NCBI RefSeq assembly: GCF_005217455.1
Contig: NZ_SZPQ01000023.1
Coordinates: 1-64,000 of the forward strand
Direction of reading: 5' to 3'
DNA from: Martelella alba
GTDB taxonomy: Bacteria; Pseudomonadota; Gammaproteobacteria; Enterobacterales; Enterobacteriaceae
DNA length: 64,000 bases
Shown: positions 30,988 to 40,921 of the stretch, piece by piece
How the letters are laid out: each line of letters begins with the position of its first letter
Numbering within the stretch: position 1 is the first letter of the stretch
Translations under genes and position numbers: made by a program
The notes under the pieces: model-generated
What the model was told of the DNA's origin: nothing
The model's database searches: none
The model's input: the letters and a program-made list of their open reading frames with translations, nothing else

Positions 30988-31022
30988 TGAAATATTAGTC
31001 ATAAAATATGAATAAAAAATCA
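30988..31022 (-). promoter_or_regulatory. Pair of ARG boxes (ArgR operator) before argD
   Basis: TGAATAAAAAATCA (31009-31022) matches the ARG-box core TGAATAWWWATTCA at 13 of 14 positions. TGAAATATTAGTCA (30988-31001) matches at 11. Their starts are 21 bp apart, the canonical spacing of an ArgR hexamer operator. They lie 35-69 bp before the argD start. Confidence 0.75.
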
Positions 31023-31109
31023 CTGCGATGCAATCAAAAATTGACTGCCGGCCGGTAAAAATTCATTACCGCCGTCGAGCAGCCGGGCGGAAGTCTTACC
31101 GACGCCCCC

Positions 31110-31688
31110 CTACATGGCCAGAAAATTGGCCAGCAGCCGATGCCCCTGTTCGCTAAGAATACTCTCCGGATGAAACTGTACTCCTTCAAGGGGCAACAAA
31201 CGATGACGGATTGCCATTATCTCATCGCGCTTGCCGTCCAGCAGACTCGTGGCGGACACCTCCAGGCAATCCGGCAGGCTGCCCGAGTCAACCACCAGCG
31301 AGTGATAGCGGGTCACGGTCAACGGCATGGCCAGATCAGCAAAAACGCCCCGGCCGTCATGTTCGATAGCGGACGTTTTACCGTGCATCACGGTCCTGGC
31401 CCGCGCAACCCGGCCGCCAAAAACTTGCGCAATGGCCTGGTGGCCAAGGCAAACCCCCAATATGGGGATTTTACCGGCAAAATGTGCGATGGCCGCCAAG
31501 GAGATACCGGCATTGTCCGGCGTACCGGGGCCGGGCGAAATGACCAGCCGCGCCGGTGACAGGGCCTCGATATCGCTCAATAGCAGACTGTCGTTGCGTT
31601 TCACCTCGACATGGGCGCCAAGCTCGCAGAAATATTGATATAAATTGAAGGTAAACGAGTCATAGTTGTCGATGATTAGCAGGTTCAT
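31110..31688 (-). CDS. pabA: Aminodeoxychorismate synthase, glutamine amidotransferase subunit
   Basis: PabA hydrolyses glutamine to give ammonia to PabB for 4-amino-4-deoxychorismate, on the way to folate. The 192-residue product starts [20 protein letters not shown]. It has the nucleophile cysteine in GVCLGHQAI (about residue 79) and the His-Glu pair in FHPESIL. PabA rather than TrpG is preferred because of the fic-pabA-argD order known from E. coli. Confidence 0.95.
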   Translation of the reverse strand: MNLLIIDNYDSFTFNLYQYFCELGAHVEVKRNDSLLLSDIEALSPARLVISPGPGTPDNAGISLAAIAHFAGKIPILGVCLGHQAIAQVFGGRVARARTVMHGKTSAIEHDGRGVFADLAMPLTVTRYHSLVVDSGSLPDCLEVSATSLLDGKRDEIMAIRHRLLPLEGVQFHPESILSEQGHRLLANFLAM

Positions 31689-31852
31689 TTATAACCTTTT
31701 TGTTTCCATGACCAGCCCCTGGCGGCGGCGTCAGAGACCGGGCAGTAAGATAATAGGCCATGAAGAGGCTAAAGCATCGCACAGGCATGACATGACGGAA
31801 CAGTAGGCCCCATAGTAAGGTGAATAGGCTCTTACGTGTGAGTGTCTATTGT

Positions 31853-32754
31853 ATGACAAGCATTATGGAAAAAACCACCGGACTGGTCGCTTTCGTTCGG
31901 ACGGTCCAGAACGGTTCCTTCGCCAAGGCGAGCCGGGTTATCGGGCCAGTCCATCGGCGGTGTCCAAAAGCGTTGCCCGTCTTGAAGAACGCCTGGGCGT
32001 GCGGCTCTTGCAGCGATCGACCCGCACACTGAAGCTGACAGCGGCGGGCATGGACTATTACGAACGGGTAGCGCCCCTCTTGCAGTCCATCGAGGAGGCT
32101 GAAAATCACGTTCAGTCGGCCGATGCGCCGCAGGGACTTATCCGGGTTAGCGTGCCGGTACTGCTCGGCCGGGGATTAATAGCCCAGTGGGCGGCGAAGT
32201 TTATCGTCATGTATCCACGGGTGAAATTCGATATTGACGTTACCGACCGCAACGTCGACATCATACGCGAGGGATTCGACATTGTTTTGCGTATCGGCGT
32301 GCTGCCGGATTCGGGTTTGTATGGGCGTCTTCTGGGAAATACGGACCACGTCCTGGCCGCATCGCCTCAATACCTGGCGCGTCGGGGCATCCCCCGGACC
32401 ATCGATGACCTGCGCCATCATGACTGCCTGCGCTTTCTGACCGGGGGGCGGCCCTTTCCTTACGCATTTGCCGACGGCACATCGGTGATTCCCGACGGCC
32501 CCCTCGACACCGGCGACGGCGCCACCCTTCGCCAGGCGGCTATCGAAGGCGCGGGTATCATACAGATTCCCCGATTCGCAATCGCAAGCGACATTGAGGA
32601 CGGTACGCTTATCCAAATTCTGACGGCGTTCCCCATGCTGGTATCGCCGATCCATGCCCTGCACCCCTTCGGCCGTCAATTGCCCGTCCGGGCCAGACTG
32701 TTTGTGGATTTTCTCATGGAACAGTTTCGCGGGAAAGCCGGTTTGGGGCGGTAA
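31853..32754 (+). pseudogene. LysR-family regulator, frameshifted
   Basis: The HTH begins in one frame (MEKTTGLVAFVRTVQNGSFA from 31865) and continues in the next (SPSAVSKSVARLEERLGVRL). The switch is at the GGG run 31943-31945, where one extra G would restore a normal LysR protein of about 300 residues. The substrate domain is complete to 32754. A real single-base deletion or a sequencing error would look the same. Its partner may be the convergent SDR gene. Confidence 0.8.
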
Positions 32755-32828
32755 CCGTCCGGCGGTGCCCACCCCTTGTTTGCGCCCTTCCCCCCCGGCC
32801 AGGCCGTCAGGGGATAAGGGCGACTTGC

Positions 32829-33596
32829 CTAGGCGTTCCAGCCGCCATCGACGGTGAGGTTTTCGCCATTGGTGTATGACGCATCCGGATGAGCCAAATA
32901 GGCGACCGCGGCGGCGATTTCCCTCACTTTACCGAAACGGCCGACACTGGTGAGCTTGACCATCGCGTCATATTCCGGTGTACCCGGGTTCGGACTGAGT
33001 TCGGTATCAATTGGACCGGGTTGTATGCCATTGACCGTGATGCCAAGCGGCCCAAGCTCACGGGAAAGCCCTTTGGTAAAGCCGGACAGGGCGAATTTGG
33101 TGGCGATGTAAAGTGTGACGCCGGGCAACGGCGCGGCTTCGCCAAAAGCTGAACTGATATTGATGATACGACCCCAGCCGGTTTTCGCCATGCGCTTACC
33201 CGCATCCTTGGCCAAGGCGATAGGGGCGCGGACATTCAAATTGAAGTGGTTATCATAACTCTGGTCCGAAGACGCCAGAAACGGGCCGTACTCCACCGTG
33301 CCGGCGTTATTCACCAAAATATCGAGGCGGCCGTTGAATTTGCCGCCAAATGCCTGGTCGATGGCCGCAGTCAGGGTGCTGATGCCTTCAAGGGTGCCAA
33401 GATCGGCGCCCACGGTTTCGGCTTCGCCGCCGGCGGCGCGAATTTCAGCGGCCACGTCTTCAGCGCGGGCCCGGCCCGCGGCATAGGTGACAATAACCGA
33501 CGCGCCGTCTGCCGCCAGGCGGGCCGCCACCGCGGCGCCGATGCCGCGGGAAGCGCCGGTTATCAGGGCGAGTTTATCTTTAAGAGGCTGGGTCAT
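32829..33596 (-). CDS. Short-chain dehydrogenase/reductase (3-oxoacyl-ACP reductase-like)
   Basis: This is an NAD(P)-dependent SDR of unknown substrate. The 255-residue product is a classical SDR: cofactor motif TGASRGIG (residues 14-21), NNAG, catalytic Ser in INISSAFG, YIATK as the YxxxK pair, and PGPIDTE. A good ribosome-binding site (AAGGA) precedes ATG 33596. It is convergent to the broken LysR gene and lies in a patch absent from E. coli at this place. Confidence 0.9.
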   Translation of the reverse strand: MTQPLKDKLALITGASRGIGAAVAARLAADGASVIVTYAAGRARAEDVAAEIRAAGGEAETVGADLGTLEGISTLTAAIDQAFGGKFNGRLDILVNNAGTVEYGPFLASSDQSYDNHFNLNVRAPIALAKDAGKRMAKTGWGRIINISSAFGEAAPLPGVTLYIATKFALSGFTKGLSRELGPLGITVNGIQPGPIDTELSPNPGTPEYDAMVKLTSVGRFGKVREIAAAVAYLAHPDASYTNGENLTVDGGWNA

Positions 33597-33661
33597 ACTG
33601 GAATCCTTTAGGTTGAACGCCGTGAGAACGCCCCCGGCGCGCGTTGGTATTATTCGCCATA

Positions 33662-33846
33662 CGTCAAGCCGGCTCTTTGTTGGCTGCGCCCGCTCGCCCG
33701 GTCACAGAGCGGGCTGTGCGCCTGGGACCATAAGAGACAGGCGGTCTCTTTCCAAAGACCCGCCATGGGCGGCTTGCATGGGTTGCCGACGAATCTGTCG
33801 CATGCTTGCCGCCGCGATGCGGCTCGACATATTTGGCGTCGATATT
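33662..33846. repeat. Interspersed palindromic intergenic repeat, fuller copy
   Basis: The ends (GTCAAGCCGGCT at about 33663 and ATGCGGCTCGAC at about 33817) form an imperfect inverted repeat. The inner blocks TTGGCTGCGCCCGCTCGCCC and GCATGCTTGCCGCC match, from memory, the arms of an intergenic repeat common in Serratia, Dickeya and relatives. About 80 bp with further small hairpins lie between the arms. The right part recurs inverted at 15778-15836. Most of the 33597-33985 spacer is this element, and no gene is supported in it. Confidence 0.6.
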
Positions 33847-33985
33847 GATATCGGATTCATTATTGGCCGTTGCCCCGCATACCGGTAGCGCCATTCAGTT
33901 CGCGTCTTTCGTGACGGAAATTCTTGAATAGCCGGAGCAAGATAAGGTGATACGCCTGACGGGACAACAATCGGGCGGCGCCGGA

Positions 33986-34579
33986 TCATACCGGCCCGTC
34001 CGGCTCATTGACCACCCTGGCGAACAATGTGGTCAGCGGCGCCAACGCGCCTACCGCGCCCGCCCGTAAGGCCGCCTGCCATTCGTCGCGCTGAATCGGC
34101 CGCCAACGCGGATCGTAACCGGCGTGGATCATCAACTGCTCGAAAAATACCCGTTGCGCCAGTCCATTGCCGGCAAAAAACGGATGCAACATATTGATTT
34201 CCGTATAATAGTGGGCAAGCCGGGAGATGATTTCCCCTTTTGGCAGGCCGCGCAAATAGTTTTCGCTTTCCAATTGCTGCATCACGGCGCTCCCTTCCTT
34301 TTCAAGATAATCGAAATGGCAAAAACACATGTCCCCCCGGACAATATCCACCGTGCGCAATTGGCCGGCCCCGTCATGGATACCTAAAAACAGATGACGG
34401 TGAATAACGCACAGCCGGGGCAATCCCATCGCGGGAGGCCCCAGTTCCAGCGTACCCGCCCGTTGCGCCGCCGATTCCCGTGCAGAGGGAAAATCATCCA
34501 ACCGCAGGCTTTCGGTGAAATTTTCGCTGCGCCGCAGTTGATATAACCGCGCTTTTTGTTTTTCAGTGAGCTTTTTCAT
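33986..34579 (-). CDS. YhfG-Fic fusion protein (antitoxin start joined to shortened Fic)
   Basis: In E. coli yhfG (small FicA-type antitoxin) and fic are separate genes. Here one 197-residue frame joins them. Residues 1-30 (MKKLTEKQKARLYQLRR and on) are YhfG-like; from about 34 onward the protein is Fic without its first 45 or so residues. The Fic motif is HPFFAGNGLAQR (132-143): the acidic residue is Ala and the usual Arg is Leu, so AMP transfer is doubtful, as for E. coli K-12 Fic. GGAG 7 nt before ATG 34579 supports the start. It may be a decaying remnant or a true self-inhibited fusion. Confidence 0.75.
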   Translation of the reverse strand: MKKLTEKQKARLYQLRRSENFTESLRLDDFPSARESAAQRAGTLELGPPAMGLPRLCVIHRHLFLGIHDGAGQLRTVDIVRGDMCFCHFDYLEKEGSAVMQQLESENYLRGLPKGEIISRLAHYYTEINMLHPFFAGNGLAQRVFFEQLMIHAGYDPRWRPIQRDEWQAALRAGAVGALAPLTTLFARVVNEPDGPV

Positions 34580-34735
34580 GGCGTTCTCCCCAAGGTTTAC
34601 CCCGGCCAGACAGCCTAAAGTATAATCAGCCGTGGCGGATTCGCCCGATGCGGCAGGAACGAGAAGGTTGGACAGCGGCGCGTAGCGCGAAGAAAGAGAG
34701 GCCGTCATAGCCTCTCAAGGGGAACGAGTCCGTTA

Positions 34736-35308
34736 TCAAGGCAGCACTTTGGCAGACAGTATGATAATGGGTTTGACCGGGACATTTTGATAGGGGCCGA
34801 TGTTTTTGGTCGGCACCTGGGAGATTTTGTCGGCGACATCCATACCTTTGATCACCTTGCCGAACACCGCATAGCCGAAATCGCGTTGCCCGTGATCGAG
34901 AAAAGCATTGTCGGCCACGTTAATGAAGAACTGGCTGGTGGCGCTGTCTTTATCGGAGGTGCGCGCCATGGCGACGGTACCCCGCAAATTGCGCAACCCG
35001 TTATCCGCCTCATTCTTGATGGGGTCGCGGGTCGGTTTTTGCTGCAAGTCTTTGTCGAACCCGCCGCCTTGAATCATGAAACCCGGGATCACGCGGTGAA
35101 ACGTCGTGTTATTATAAAAACCGCTGTTCACGTATTCGACGAAATTGCTTACCGTCACTGGCGCTTTTTGTTTATCCAGCGCCAGCTCGATTTTGCCCGC
35201 GGTCGTGGTAAGCAATACATGGATGTCTTGGGACGCGGCCAGAGCGGGGGAGGATGAGGCGGCAAGGCAGAAAAAGAGAGCGGCAGTCGCCAGTTTTTGT
35301 TTCAGCAT
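34736..35308 (-). CDS. ppiA: Periplasmic peptidyl-prolyl isomerase A (cyclophilin)
   Basis: PpiA is a periplasmic cyclophilin that speeds proline isomerisation. The 190-residue product equals the E. coli length. A signal peptide ([19 protein letters not shown], cleavage near residue 24) precedes the cyclophilin fold with [13 protein letters not shown] and [10 protein letters not shown]. It lies beside the yhfG-fic gene as in E. coli. Confidence 0.97.
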   Translation of the reverse strand: MLKQKLATAALFFCLAASSSPALAASQDIHVLLTTTAGKIELALDKQKAPVTVSNFVEYVNSGFYNNTTFHRVIPGFMIQGGGFDKDLQQKPTRDPIKNEADNGLRNLRGTVAMARTSDKDSATSQFFINVADNAFLDHGQRDFGYAVFGKVIKGMDVADKISQVPTKNIGPYQNVPVKPIIILSAKVLP

Positions 35309-35417
35309 GAAAGGTTCCTTCGATAGACATGGGCAACAGGAAGCGCTTAGATTCTAAATAGCCGCCCCGCCTAACGCTACCCATTTACTTTTTTTTACGT
35401 AACTGGCCTCAGAAGCG

Positions 35418-35431
35418 CCCGGCGCGCCGGG
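35418..35431. other. Perfect 14-bp GC palindrome in the ppiA-tsgA spacer
   Basis: CCCGGCGCGCCGGG is a perfect palindrome. A second element, CGATTTT-ATA-AAAATCG (35461-35477), lies 29 bp further. Both are between the divergent ppiA and tsgA starts, in a 298-bp spacer without a gene. They may be operators or simply structured spacer. Confidence 0.45.
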
Positions 35432-35606
35432 TGTTTTCCAGACGTAAACCGAAAACCGGACGATTTTATAAAAATCGCTGAAAAATTTCGATAACACGAA
35501 ACCCGATGCCGCCGGCCAGGTATGACATGGTAGCATAGCCGCCATTGCGTCAAGGGCATACCAGTATTCGCCCGTTGCTTCAGATTGTCTCTGGCATAGG
35601 TTGATG

Positions 35607-36785
35607 ATGAATAATAGCAATCGATTGAGGCTGACATGGCTTAGCTTCTTATCTTACGGATTGACGGGAGCGCTTGTCATCGTGACCGGCGTGCTATTGA
35701 GCGATATTGCCGACTATTTTGCTATTCCCGTCCCGGGCATGAGTTTCACTTTTACTTTTTTGAACACCGGCATCCTGATCGCCATATTCATCAATGCCTG
35801 GCTTATCTCCGTGATTCCGCTGAAACGCCAATTGACGGCCGGTTTTTTTCTCATGGCGCTGGCGGTGCTGGGGTTGATTTTCGCCAGGGACCTGCGGCTG
35901 TTTTCGGCATCAATGTTCATCCTGGGACTGGTCAGCGGGATCACCATGTCCATCGGCACCTACCTGATAACCCAGCTTTATGACGGAAGACGGCGGGGTT
36001 CCCGCCTGTTGTTTACCGATTCCTTTTTCAGTATGGGCGGCATCCTGTTTCCCATGCTGGCGGGCACTCTCCTGGCGCGGCATATTGACTGGTATTGGGT
36101 TTACGCTTGTATCGGCGGCGTCTATCTGCTGATTTTCCTTCTGGCGCTGTGTTCCGATTTTCCGCCGGTCGCCGAGAAAAAATCACGCCAGTCACCGTCT
36201 GATGAAAAATGGGGTATCGGCGTGTTGCTCATGGCTATCGCCGCTTTGTGCTATATCCTCGGTCAGTTGGGGTTCATTTCCTGGATGCCGAAATACGCCG
36301 CCTTGCGATTTGATATGAACGCCCTTGAGACGGGCGTGCTGGTAAGCCGGTTCTGGTTCGCCTATATGGCGGGTATGTGGGTTTTCAGCGCTCTGCTGCG
36401 TTTCGTGGATTTACAACGCACGGTCACCTTGCTGGCGGCGTTGTCCACTGCCGCCATGTATCTGTTCATCAATGCCGACCGCCCGGAATTGCTCCGCTAT
36501 TATCTGCTTTGCCTGGGTTTTGTATCCAGCGCCATTTACACCACCCTGATTACCCTGGGCTCCCAGCAGACGCGAACCAACTCGCCTAAGCTCATCAATT
36601 TCATCCTGACCTGCGGCACAGTCGGCACCATGCTGACGTTCGTGGTTACCGGACCCATTGTGGCGACCTATGGCGAGAAAGCCGCATTATTCACTGCCAA
36701 TACGCTTTATATGGCGGTGTTTGTTCTCTGTCTGCTACTGGGATTCGTTTCCAAACACCGTCTGTATGGTCATGACACGCAGTGA
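35607..36785 (+). CDS. tsgA: MFS transporter TsgA
   Basis: TsgA is an inner-membrane major-facilitator protein of uncertain substrate, linked in Salmonella to tellurite, selenite and gold response. The 392-residue product has 12 hydrophobic segments and the family blocks [20 protein letters not shown] and [21 protein letters not shown] 35607 gives the E. coli-like start; a TTG and an ATG lie just upstream. In E. coli nirBDC-cysG follow; they are absent here. Confidence 0.94.
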   Translation: MNNSNRLRLTWLSFLSYGLTGALVIVTGVLLSDIADYFAIPVPGMSFTFTFLNTGILIAIFINAWLISVIPLKRQLTAGFFLMALAVLGLIFARDLRLFSASMFILGLVSGITMSIGTYLITQLYDGRRRGSRLLFTDSFFSMGGILFPMLAGTLLARHIDWYWVYACIGGVYLLIFLLALCSDFPPVAEKKSRQSPSDEKWGIGVLLMAIAALCYILGQLGFISWMPKYAALRFDMNALETGVLVSRFWFAYMAGMWVFSALLRFVDLQRTVTLLAALSTAAMYLFINADRPELLRYYLLCLGFVSSAIYTTLITLGSQQTRTNSPKLINFILTCGTVGTMLTFVVTGPIVATYGEKAALFTANTLYMAVFVLCLLLGFVSKHRLYGHDTQ

Positions 36786-36803
36786 GCCCGCGCCGGACGC
36801 ATA

Positions 36804-37022
36804 TTAATCAATGTTGCGTCCGAGGCGGATATCTTCCCGGTTCAGGCCGATATCCCGTAACTGGTCATCGTTTAATTGCAGGAGGATGGCCCGGTTGATT
36901 CGGCGGCGGCGCCACGCCTCAAGCCGGCGGAATACGCCGCTCAAAGCCGGAATAGACAGGCGCAGGCCGGGTAGCGTGAATACCGGCGTGGTCGGGTAGG
37001 CTCTGGTGATGGCTTTCATCAT
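36804..37022 (-). CDS. DUF1127 (YjiS-like) small protein
   Basis: This is a small basic protein. The 72-residue product carries the DUF1127 block LEAWRRRRINRAILLQLNDDQLRDIGLNREDI at its C-terminal half. GGAGG stands 4 nt before ATG 37022. Proteins with this domain have been linked to phosphate and stress regulation or RNA turnover in alphaproteobacteria; its role here is unknown. It is divergent from the MocR gene. Confidence 0.85.
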   Translation of the reverse strand: MMKAITRAYPTTPVFTLPGLRLSIPALSGVFRRLEAWRRRRINRAILLQLNDDQLRDIGLNREDIRLGRNID

Positions 37023-37147
37023 ACTTCCTCCTTGTTAAGATAACGCGCCTATGATGCTATACCGTCCATGAACCGTACAGATTCAGAAAAAATATTTTTT
37101 TGACATACAATACGGCTTTTTTCGTTCTGTCATGGTTTAATTTCAGT

Positions 37148-37190
37148 GGATCTGTACTGTAACTGCGACCCTTAACAGGATCTGTATTGG
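37148..37190 (+). promoter_or_regulatory. Direct repeats before the MocR gene (probable operator)
   Basis: GGATCTGTACTG (37148-37159) and GGATCTGTATTG (37178-37189) are 30 bp apart from start to start. A third, inverted copy of ATCTGTACGG lies at 37073-37082. GabR-type MocR regulators bind direct repeats near their own promoter, so this may be an autoregulatory site shared with the divergent DUF1127 gene. Confidence 0.55.
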
Positions 37191-37203
37191 GAGCAAGAGC
37201 ATC

Positions 37204-38628
37204 ATGACGCGCTATGACCATCTGGCCGAAATTATCGGCGATCGTATCAAACAAGGTCTTTATACCAGCGGGGAGCGATTGCCCTCGGTGCGCGCCCTCA
37301 GCCTGGAGCATGAAGTGAGCATCAGCACCGTGCAACAGGCTTACCGGGTATTGGAGGAACGCCAGCTTATCGAGGCGCGGCCGAAATCCGGCTATTTCGT
37401 TAGCCAGCGGCATGAGCTGGCCGCGCTGCCGGCCATGAGCAGGCCGGCGCAGCGGCCGGTGGAAATCTCCCAATGGGATTTGGTGCTGAAATTACTGCGG
37501 GCGGATCCCGCCGACGGGATGGTGCATTTGGGGATCGGCATGCCGGATATCGGCTCGCCGACCCTGAAACCGCTGATGAAAGCCCTGAGCCGCATCGCCC
37601 TGCAACCGGACCTGCGCGGCATGTCCTATGGCGATATTTGCGGCGCGCCGGCCTTACGCGAGCAGATCGCCCGTCTGTTGGTGGACAGCGGCAACCATTT
37701 GTCCTGGGAGGACATCATGGTTACCTCCGGGTGTCATGAAGCGCTGTCCATCGCCATCCACGCCGTCTGCCAGCCTGGCGACATCGTGGCGGTGGATTCA
37801 CCGAGTTTCCACGGCGTCACCCAGACGTTAAAAGCCTTTGGCATCAAGGCGCTGGAGATCCCCACCGACCCGGTCACCGGCATCAGCCTGGAAGCGCTGG
37901 CGCTGGCGCTGGAACAATGGCCGATCAAGGCCATTCAGGTGACGCCCAACTGCAACAATCCCTTGGGATACATCATGCCGGACAGCCATAAGCAGGCATT
38001 GTTGACCCTGGCGCAGCGCTACGATACGCCCATTATCGAAGACGATGTCTACGGCGATCTGGCCTACCGCTATCCACGGCCGATAACCATCAAATCCCTG
38101 GACGAGGATGGCCGGGTATTGTTGTGCAGCTCGTTTTCCAAGACATTGGCGCCGGGCCTGCGCATCGGTTGGATAGCGCCCGGCCGCTATATGGAGCAGG
38201 CGTTGCACAAAAAATACATCAGTACCGGCGCCACAGCGCTACAGCCGCAATTGGCGGTGGCGGATTTCGTGCGCCAGGGGGGATACCAGAAGCATTTGCG
38301 CCGGATGCGGGCGCATTACCAGCGAAACTGCGACATCATGACCGCCTGGGTCAAAAGCCACTTTCCCCCGGAAACCCGGGTGAGCCGTCCGCAGGGCAGC
38401 TTTCTGCTCTGGATCGAATTGCCCGAGCGCTTCGACTCGCTGCGGCTTAACCGCCAGCTTGATCTGTTGGGCGTCCAAATCGCGGTCGGACCGATTTTTT
38501 CCGCTTCCGGAAAATACCGCCACTGTATGCGCTTGAGTTATGCGCTTAAGCTGACGCCCCGGATCGAACAGGCGGTGAAGACTATTGGCGATGCGGTTAA
38601 ACAGCAACTGGACGAAATCACTCCCTGA
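37204..38628 (+). CDS. MocR/PdxR-family regulator (GntR HTH plus aminotransferase-like domain)
   Basis: This is a PLP-dependent transcription factor. The 474-residue product has an N-terminal GntR winged helix (about residues 2-70; [20 protein letters not shown]) and a class I aminotransferase-like domain with the PLP lysine in [15 protein letters not shown]. The closest E. coli relative is probably YdcR. Its end overlaps the convergent codA by 11 bp. The regulated genes are unknown. Confidence 0.9.
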   Translation: MTRYDHLAEIIGDRIKQGLYTSGERLPSVRALSLEHEVSISTVQQAYRVLEERQLIEARPKSGYFVSQRHELAALPAMSRPAQRPVEISQWDLVLKLLRADPADGMVHLGIGMPDIGSPTLKPLMKALSRIALQPDLRGMSYGDICGAPALREQIARLLVDSGNHLSWEDIMVTSGCHEALSIAIHAVCQPGDIVAVDSPSFHGVTQTLKAFGIKALEIPTDPVTGISLEALALALEQWPIKAIQVTPNCNNPLGYIMPDSHKQALLTLAQRYDTPIIEDDVYGDLAYRYPRPITIKSLDEDGRVLLCSSFSKTLAPGLRIGWIAPGRYMEQALHKKYISTGATALQPQLAVADFVRQGGYQKHLRRMRAHYQRNCDIMTAWVKSHFPPETRVSRPQGSFLLWIELPERFDSLRLNRQLDLLGVQIAVGPIFSASGKYRHCMRLSYALKLTPRIEQAVKTIGDAVKQQLDEITP

Positions 38629-39907
38629 AACTTACGGTTTCGGGCGAGTCGCCAAGATGAAGCATCGTCTGCGCCGGTCGGGTCTCGGCGATAACCCGCC
38701 CGCCACGAATGACATAGCGCGGCGCAACCTGGCGCCGCACGGCGTCAAAGCCGTTTTGCGCCGGCAAAATGACCAGGTTGGCGCTGTGCCCGCGTTCGAT
38801 GCCGTAATCGGTAAGCTGCAAAGCCTGGGCGCTATTGCGGGTGACCAGCTCCAAGCCCCGGTCGATTTGTTCGTACCCCATCATCTGACAGACATGCAGC
38901 CCCATATGCAACACCTGTAGCATATTGCCGGTACCCAGCGGATACCAGGGGTCAAACACATCGTCATGGCCGAAACAGACATTGACGCCCGCCGCCAGCA
39001 ATTCTTTCACCCGGGTGATTCCGCGCCGTTTGGGATAATCGTCGAAACGCCCCTGTAAATGAATATTGACCAGCGGATTGGCGACAAAATGGATGCCGGA
39101 TATCTTCAGCAAACGAAACAACCGGGCGGTATAGGCGCCGTTGTAGGAATGCATGGCGGTGGTATGACTGGCGGTGACCCTCGGCCCGATACCGTGACGG
39201 TGCGCCAGCGCCGCCACGGTTTCGACGAAGCGCGATTGTTCATCATCAATCTCGTCGCAATGCACATCCACCAGCCGATCGTATTTCAACGCGAGCGAAA
39301 ATGCCTTGTGCAGGGATTCCACGCCGTATTCCCGAGTGAATTCGAAATGGGGAATGGCGCCCACCGCGTCGGCGCCCAGGCGCAGCGCCTCTTCCAACAA
39401 TTCTTCGCCGCGCGGATAAGACAGAATGCCTTCCTGGGGGAAGGCCACCAATTGCAGGTCCAGCCAGGGCGCCGCCTCCCGTTTTACTTCGAGCATGGCT
39501 TTCAGCGCGGTCAGGCCGGCGTCGGACACATCCACATGACTGCGGACATACTGAACGCCGTTGGCAAGCTGCCATTTGAGCGTTTGCCAGGCGCGCCGCT
39601 TGACATCCTCGTGGGTGAGCGACGCTTTGCGTTGCGCCCAGCGCTCGATGCCTTCAAATAGGGTGCCGGATTGATTCCAACTGGGCTGTCCCGCGGTCTG
39701 GGTGGTGTCCAGATGGATATGCGGCTCGACAAACGGCGGTATGGCCAGCCCGCCATCGCCGTCGAGAATATCGTCGGCCTCCCCGGCCGTGGCCGTACCG
39801 GCGGGCGCGATGTCCCGGAACCGGCCCTGGTCGATGTCTATCCGCCACAAGCCCTCGCGCTGCGGCAGATGGACATTGATGATTCTACGCAATGGAAGTG
39901 ACGGCAT
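38618..39907 (-). CDS. codA: Cytosine deaminase
   Basis: CodA converts cytosine to uracil and ammonia in pyrimidine salvage. The 429-residue product matches E. coli CodA along its length. Metal ligands and catalytic residues are present in [26 protein letters not shown] and [10 protein letters not shown]. No codB permease is nearby. The start lies 9 bp behind the trpS stop with GAGG overlapping that stop, so it is placed as the last gene of the dam superoperon. Confidence 0.95.
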   Translation of the reverse strand: MPSLPLRRIINVHLPQREGLWRIDIDQGRFRDIAPAGTATAGEADDILDGDGGLAIPPFVEPHIHLDTTQTAGQPSWNQSGTLFEGIERWAQRKASLTHEDVKRRAWQTLKWQLANGVQYVRSHVDVSDAGLTALKAMLEVKREAAPWLDLQLVAFPQEGILSYPRGEELLEEALRLGADAVGAIPHFEFTREYGVESLHKAFSLALKYDRLVDVHCDEIDDEQSRFVETVAALAHRHGIGPRVTASHTTAMHSYNGAYTARLFRLLKISGIHFVANPLVNIHLQGRFDDYPKRRGITRVKELLAAGVNVCFGHDDVFDPWYPLGTGNMLQVLHMGLHVCQMMGYEQIDRGLELVTRNSAQALQLTDYGIERGHSANLVILPAQNGFDAVRRQVAPRYVIRGGRVIAETRPAQTMLHLGDSPETVSFRE

Positions 39908-39916
39908 GGACGCACC

Positions 39917-40921
39917 TCATTTGGCAATAATGAACCCCACGGCCTCGTAAACCCGATCCAGGGTGGCCCGCGCTCTGGTCCGGGCTTTGTCGGCGCCTTC
40001 TTGCATAATGCGCTCAAGCAGCGCTTCATCGGCGCGAAAATGATGATAGCGCTGCTGTAATTCTACCAGCATGCCGGAAACCGCTTCCGCCACGGCGCCT
40101 TTCAAATGCCCATACATCTTCCCGGCGAACGCTTGTTCCAGCTCGGTTACCGGACGGCCCGTCACGCCGGACAGGATATCCAACAAGTTGGAAACCCCCG
40201 GTTTATTTACGACGTCATAACGCACCACGGGCGGCTCATCGGAATCGGTCATGGCGCGTTTGAGTTTCTTGACCACCGATTTCGGATCTTCCAACAGCGT
40301 GATCACATTACTGCGATTTTCGTCCGATTTGGACATTTTTTTCGTCGGTTCCAGCAGCGACATCACTCTGGCGCCGGATTTGGGGATAAACGGCTCCGGC
40401 ACGGTAAAAATATCGCCGTACAGGGTATTGAACCGCTGGGCGATGTCCCGGCTCAGTTCCAGATGCTGTTTCTGATCCTCGCCCACTGGCACCTGATGCG
40501 TCTGGTACAGCAGAATATCCGCCGCCATCAGCACCGGATAGCCGAACAACCCGGCATTGACGTTTTCGGCATAGCGCGCCGATTTATCCTTGAACTGCGT
40601 CATGCGGCTCAGTTCGCCGAAATAGGTATAGCAGTTAAGCAGCCAACCCAGTTGGGTATGTTCCGGCACATGGGACTGGACAAAAATAGTGCTTTTCTGC
40701 GGATCGATGCCGCAGGCAAGATAAAGGGCCAGCACATCCAGCGTGGCCTTCCTCAGATGCTGCGGATCCTGGCGCACGGTGATGGCGTGCAGATCGACGA
40801 TACAATAAATACAATCGTAATCGTCCTGCATGTTAACCCACTGACGCAGCGCACCCATATAGTTGCCTATGGTCAATTCGCCCGACGGCTGCGCGCCGCT
40901 GAAGACTATGGGTTTACTCAT
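39917..40921 (-). CDS. trpS: Tryptophanyl-tRNA synthetase
   Basis: TrpS charges tRNA-Trp. The 334-residue product equals the E. coli length. The class I signatures are [12 protein letters not shown] (HIGH-like) and KMSKS. ATG 40921 starts [15 protein letters not shown]; the open frame upstream is not conserved. It overlaps gph by 8 bp in the dam superoperon. Confidence 0.98.
   Translation of the reverse strand: MSKPIVFSGAQPSGELTIGNYMGALRQWVNMQDDYDCIYCIVDLHAITVRQDPQHLRKATLDVLALYLACGIDPQKSTIFVQSHVPEHTQLGWLLNCYTYFGELSRMTQFKDKSARYAENVNAGLFGYPVLMAADILLYQTHQVPVGEDQKQHLELSRDIAQRFNTLYGDIFTVPEPFIPKSGARVMSLLEPTKKMSKSDENRSNVITLLEDPKSVVKKLKRAMTDSDEPPVVRYDVVNKPGVSNLLDILSGVTGRPVTELEQAFAGKMYGHLKGAVAEAVSGMLVELQQRYHHFRADEALLERIMQEGADKARTRARATLDRVYEAVGFIIAK

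Noticed and set aside
33664-33894. 76-codon frame on the minus strand with KYVEPHRGGKHATDSS
   Set aside because: The similar stretch near 15780 ([16 protein letters not shown]) first suggested a protein family, but both come from an intergenic nucleotide repeat.
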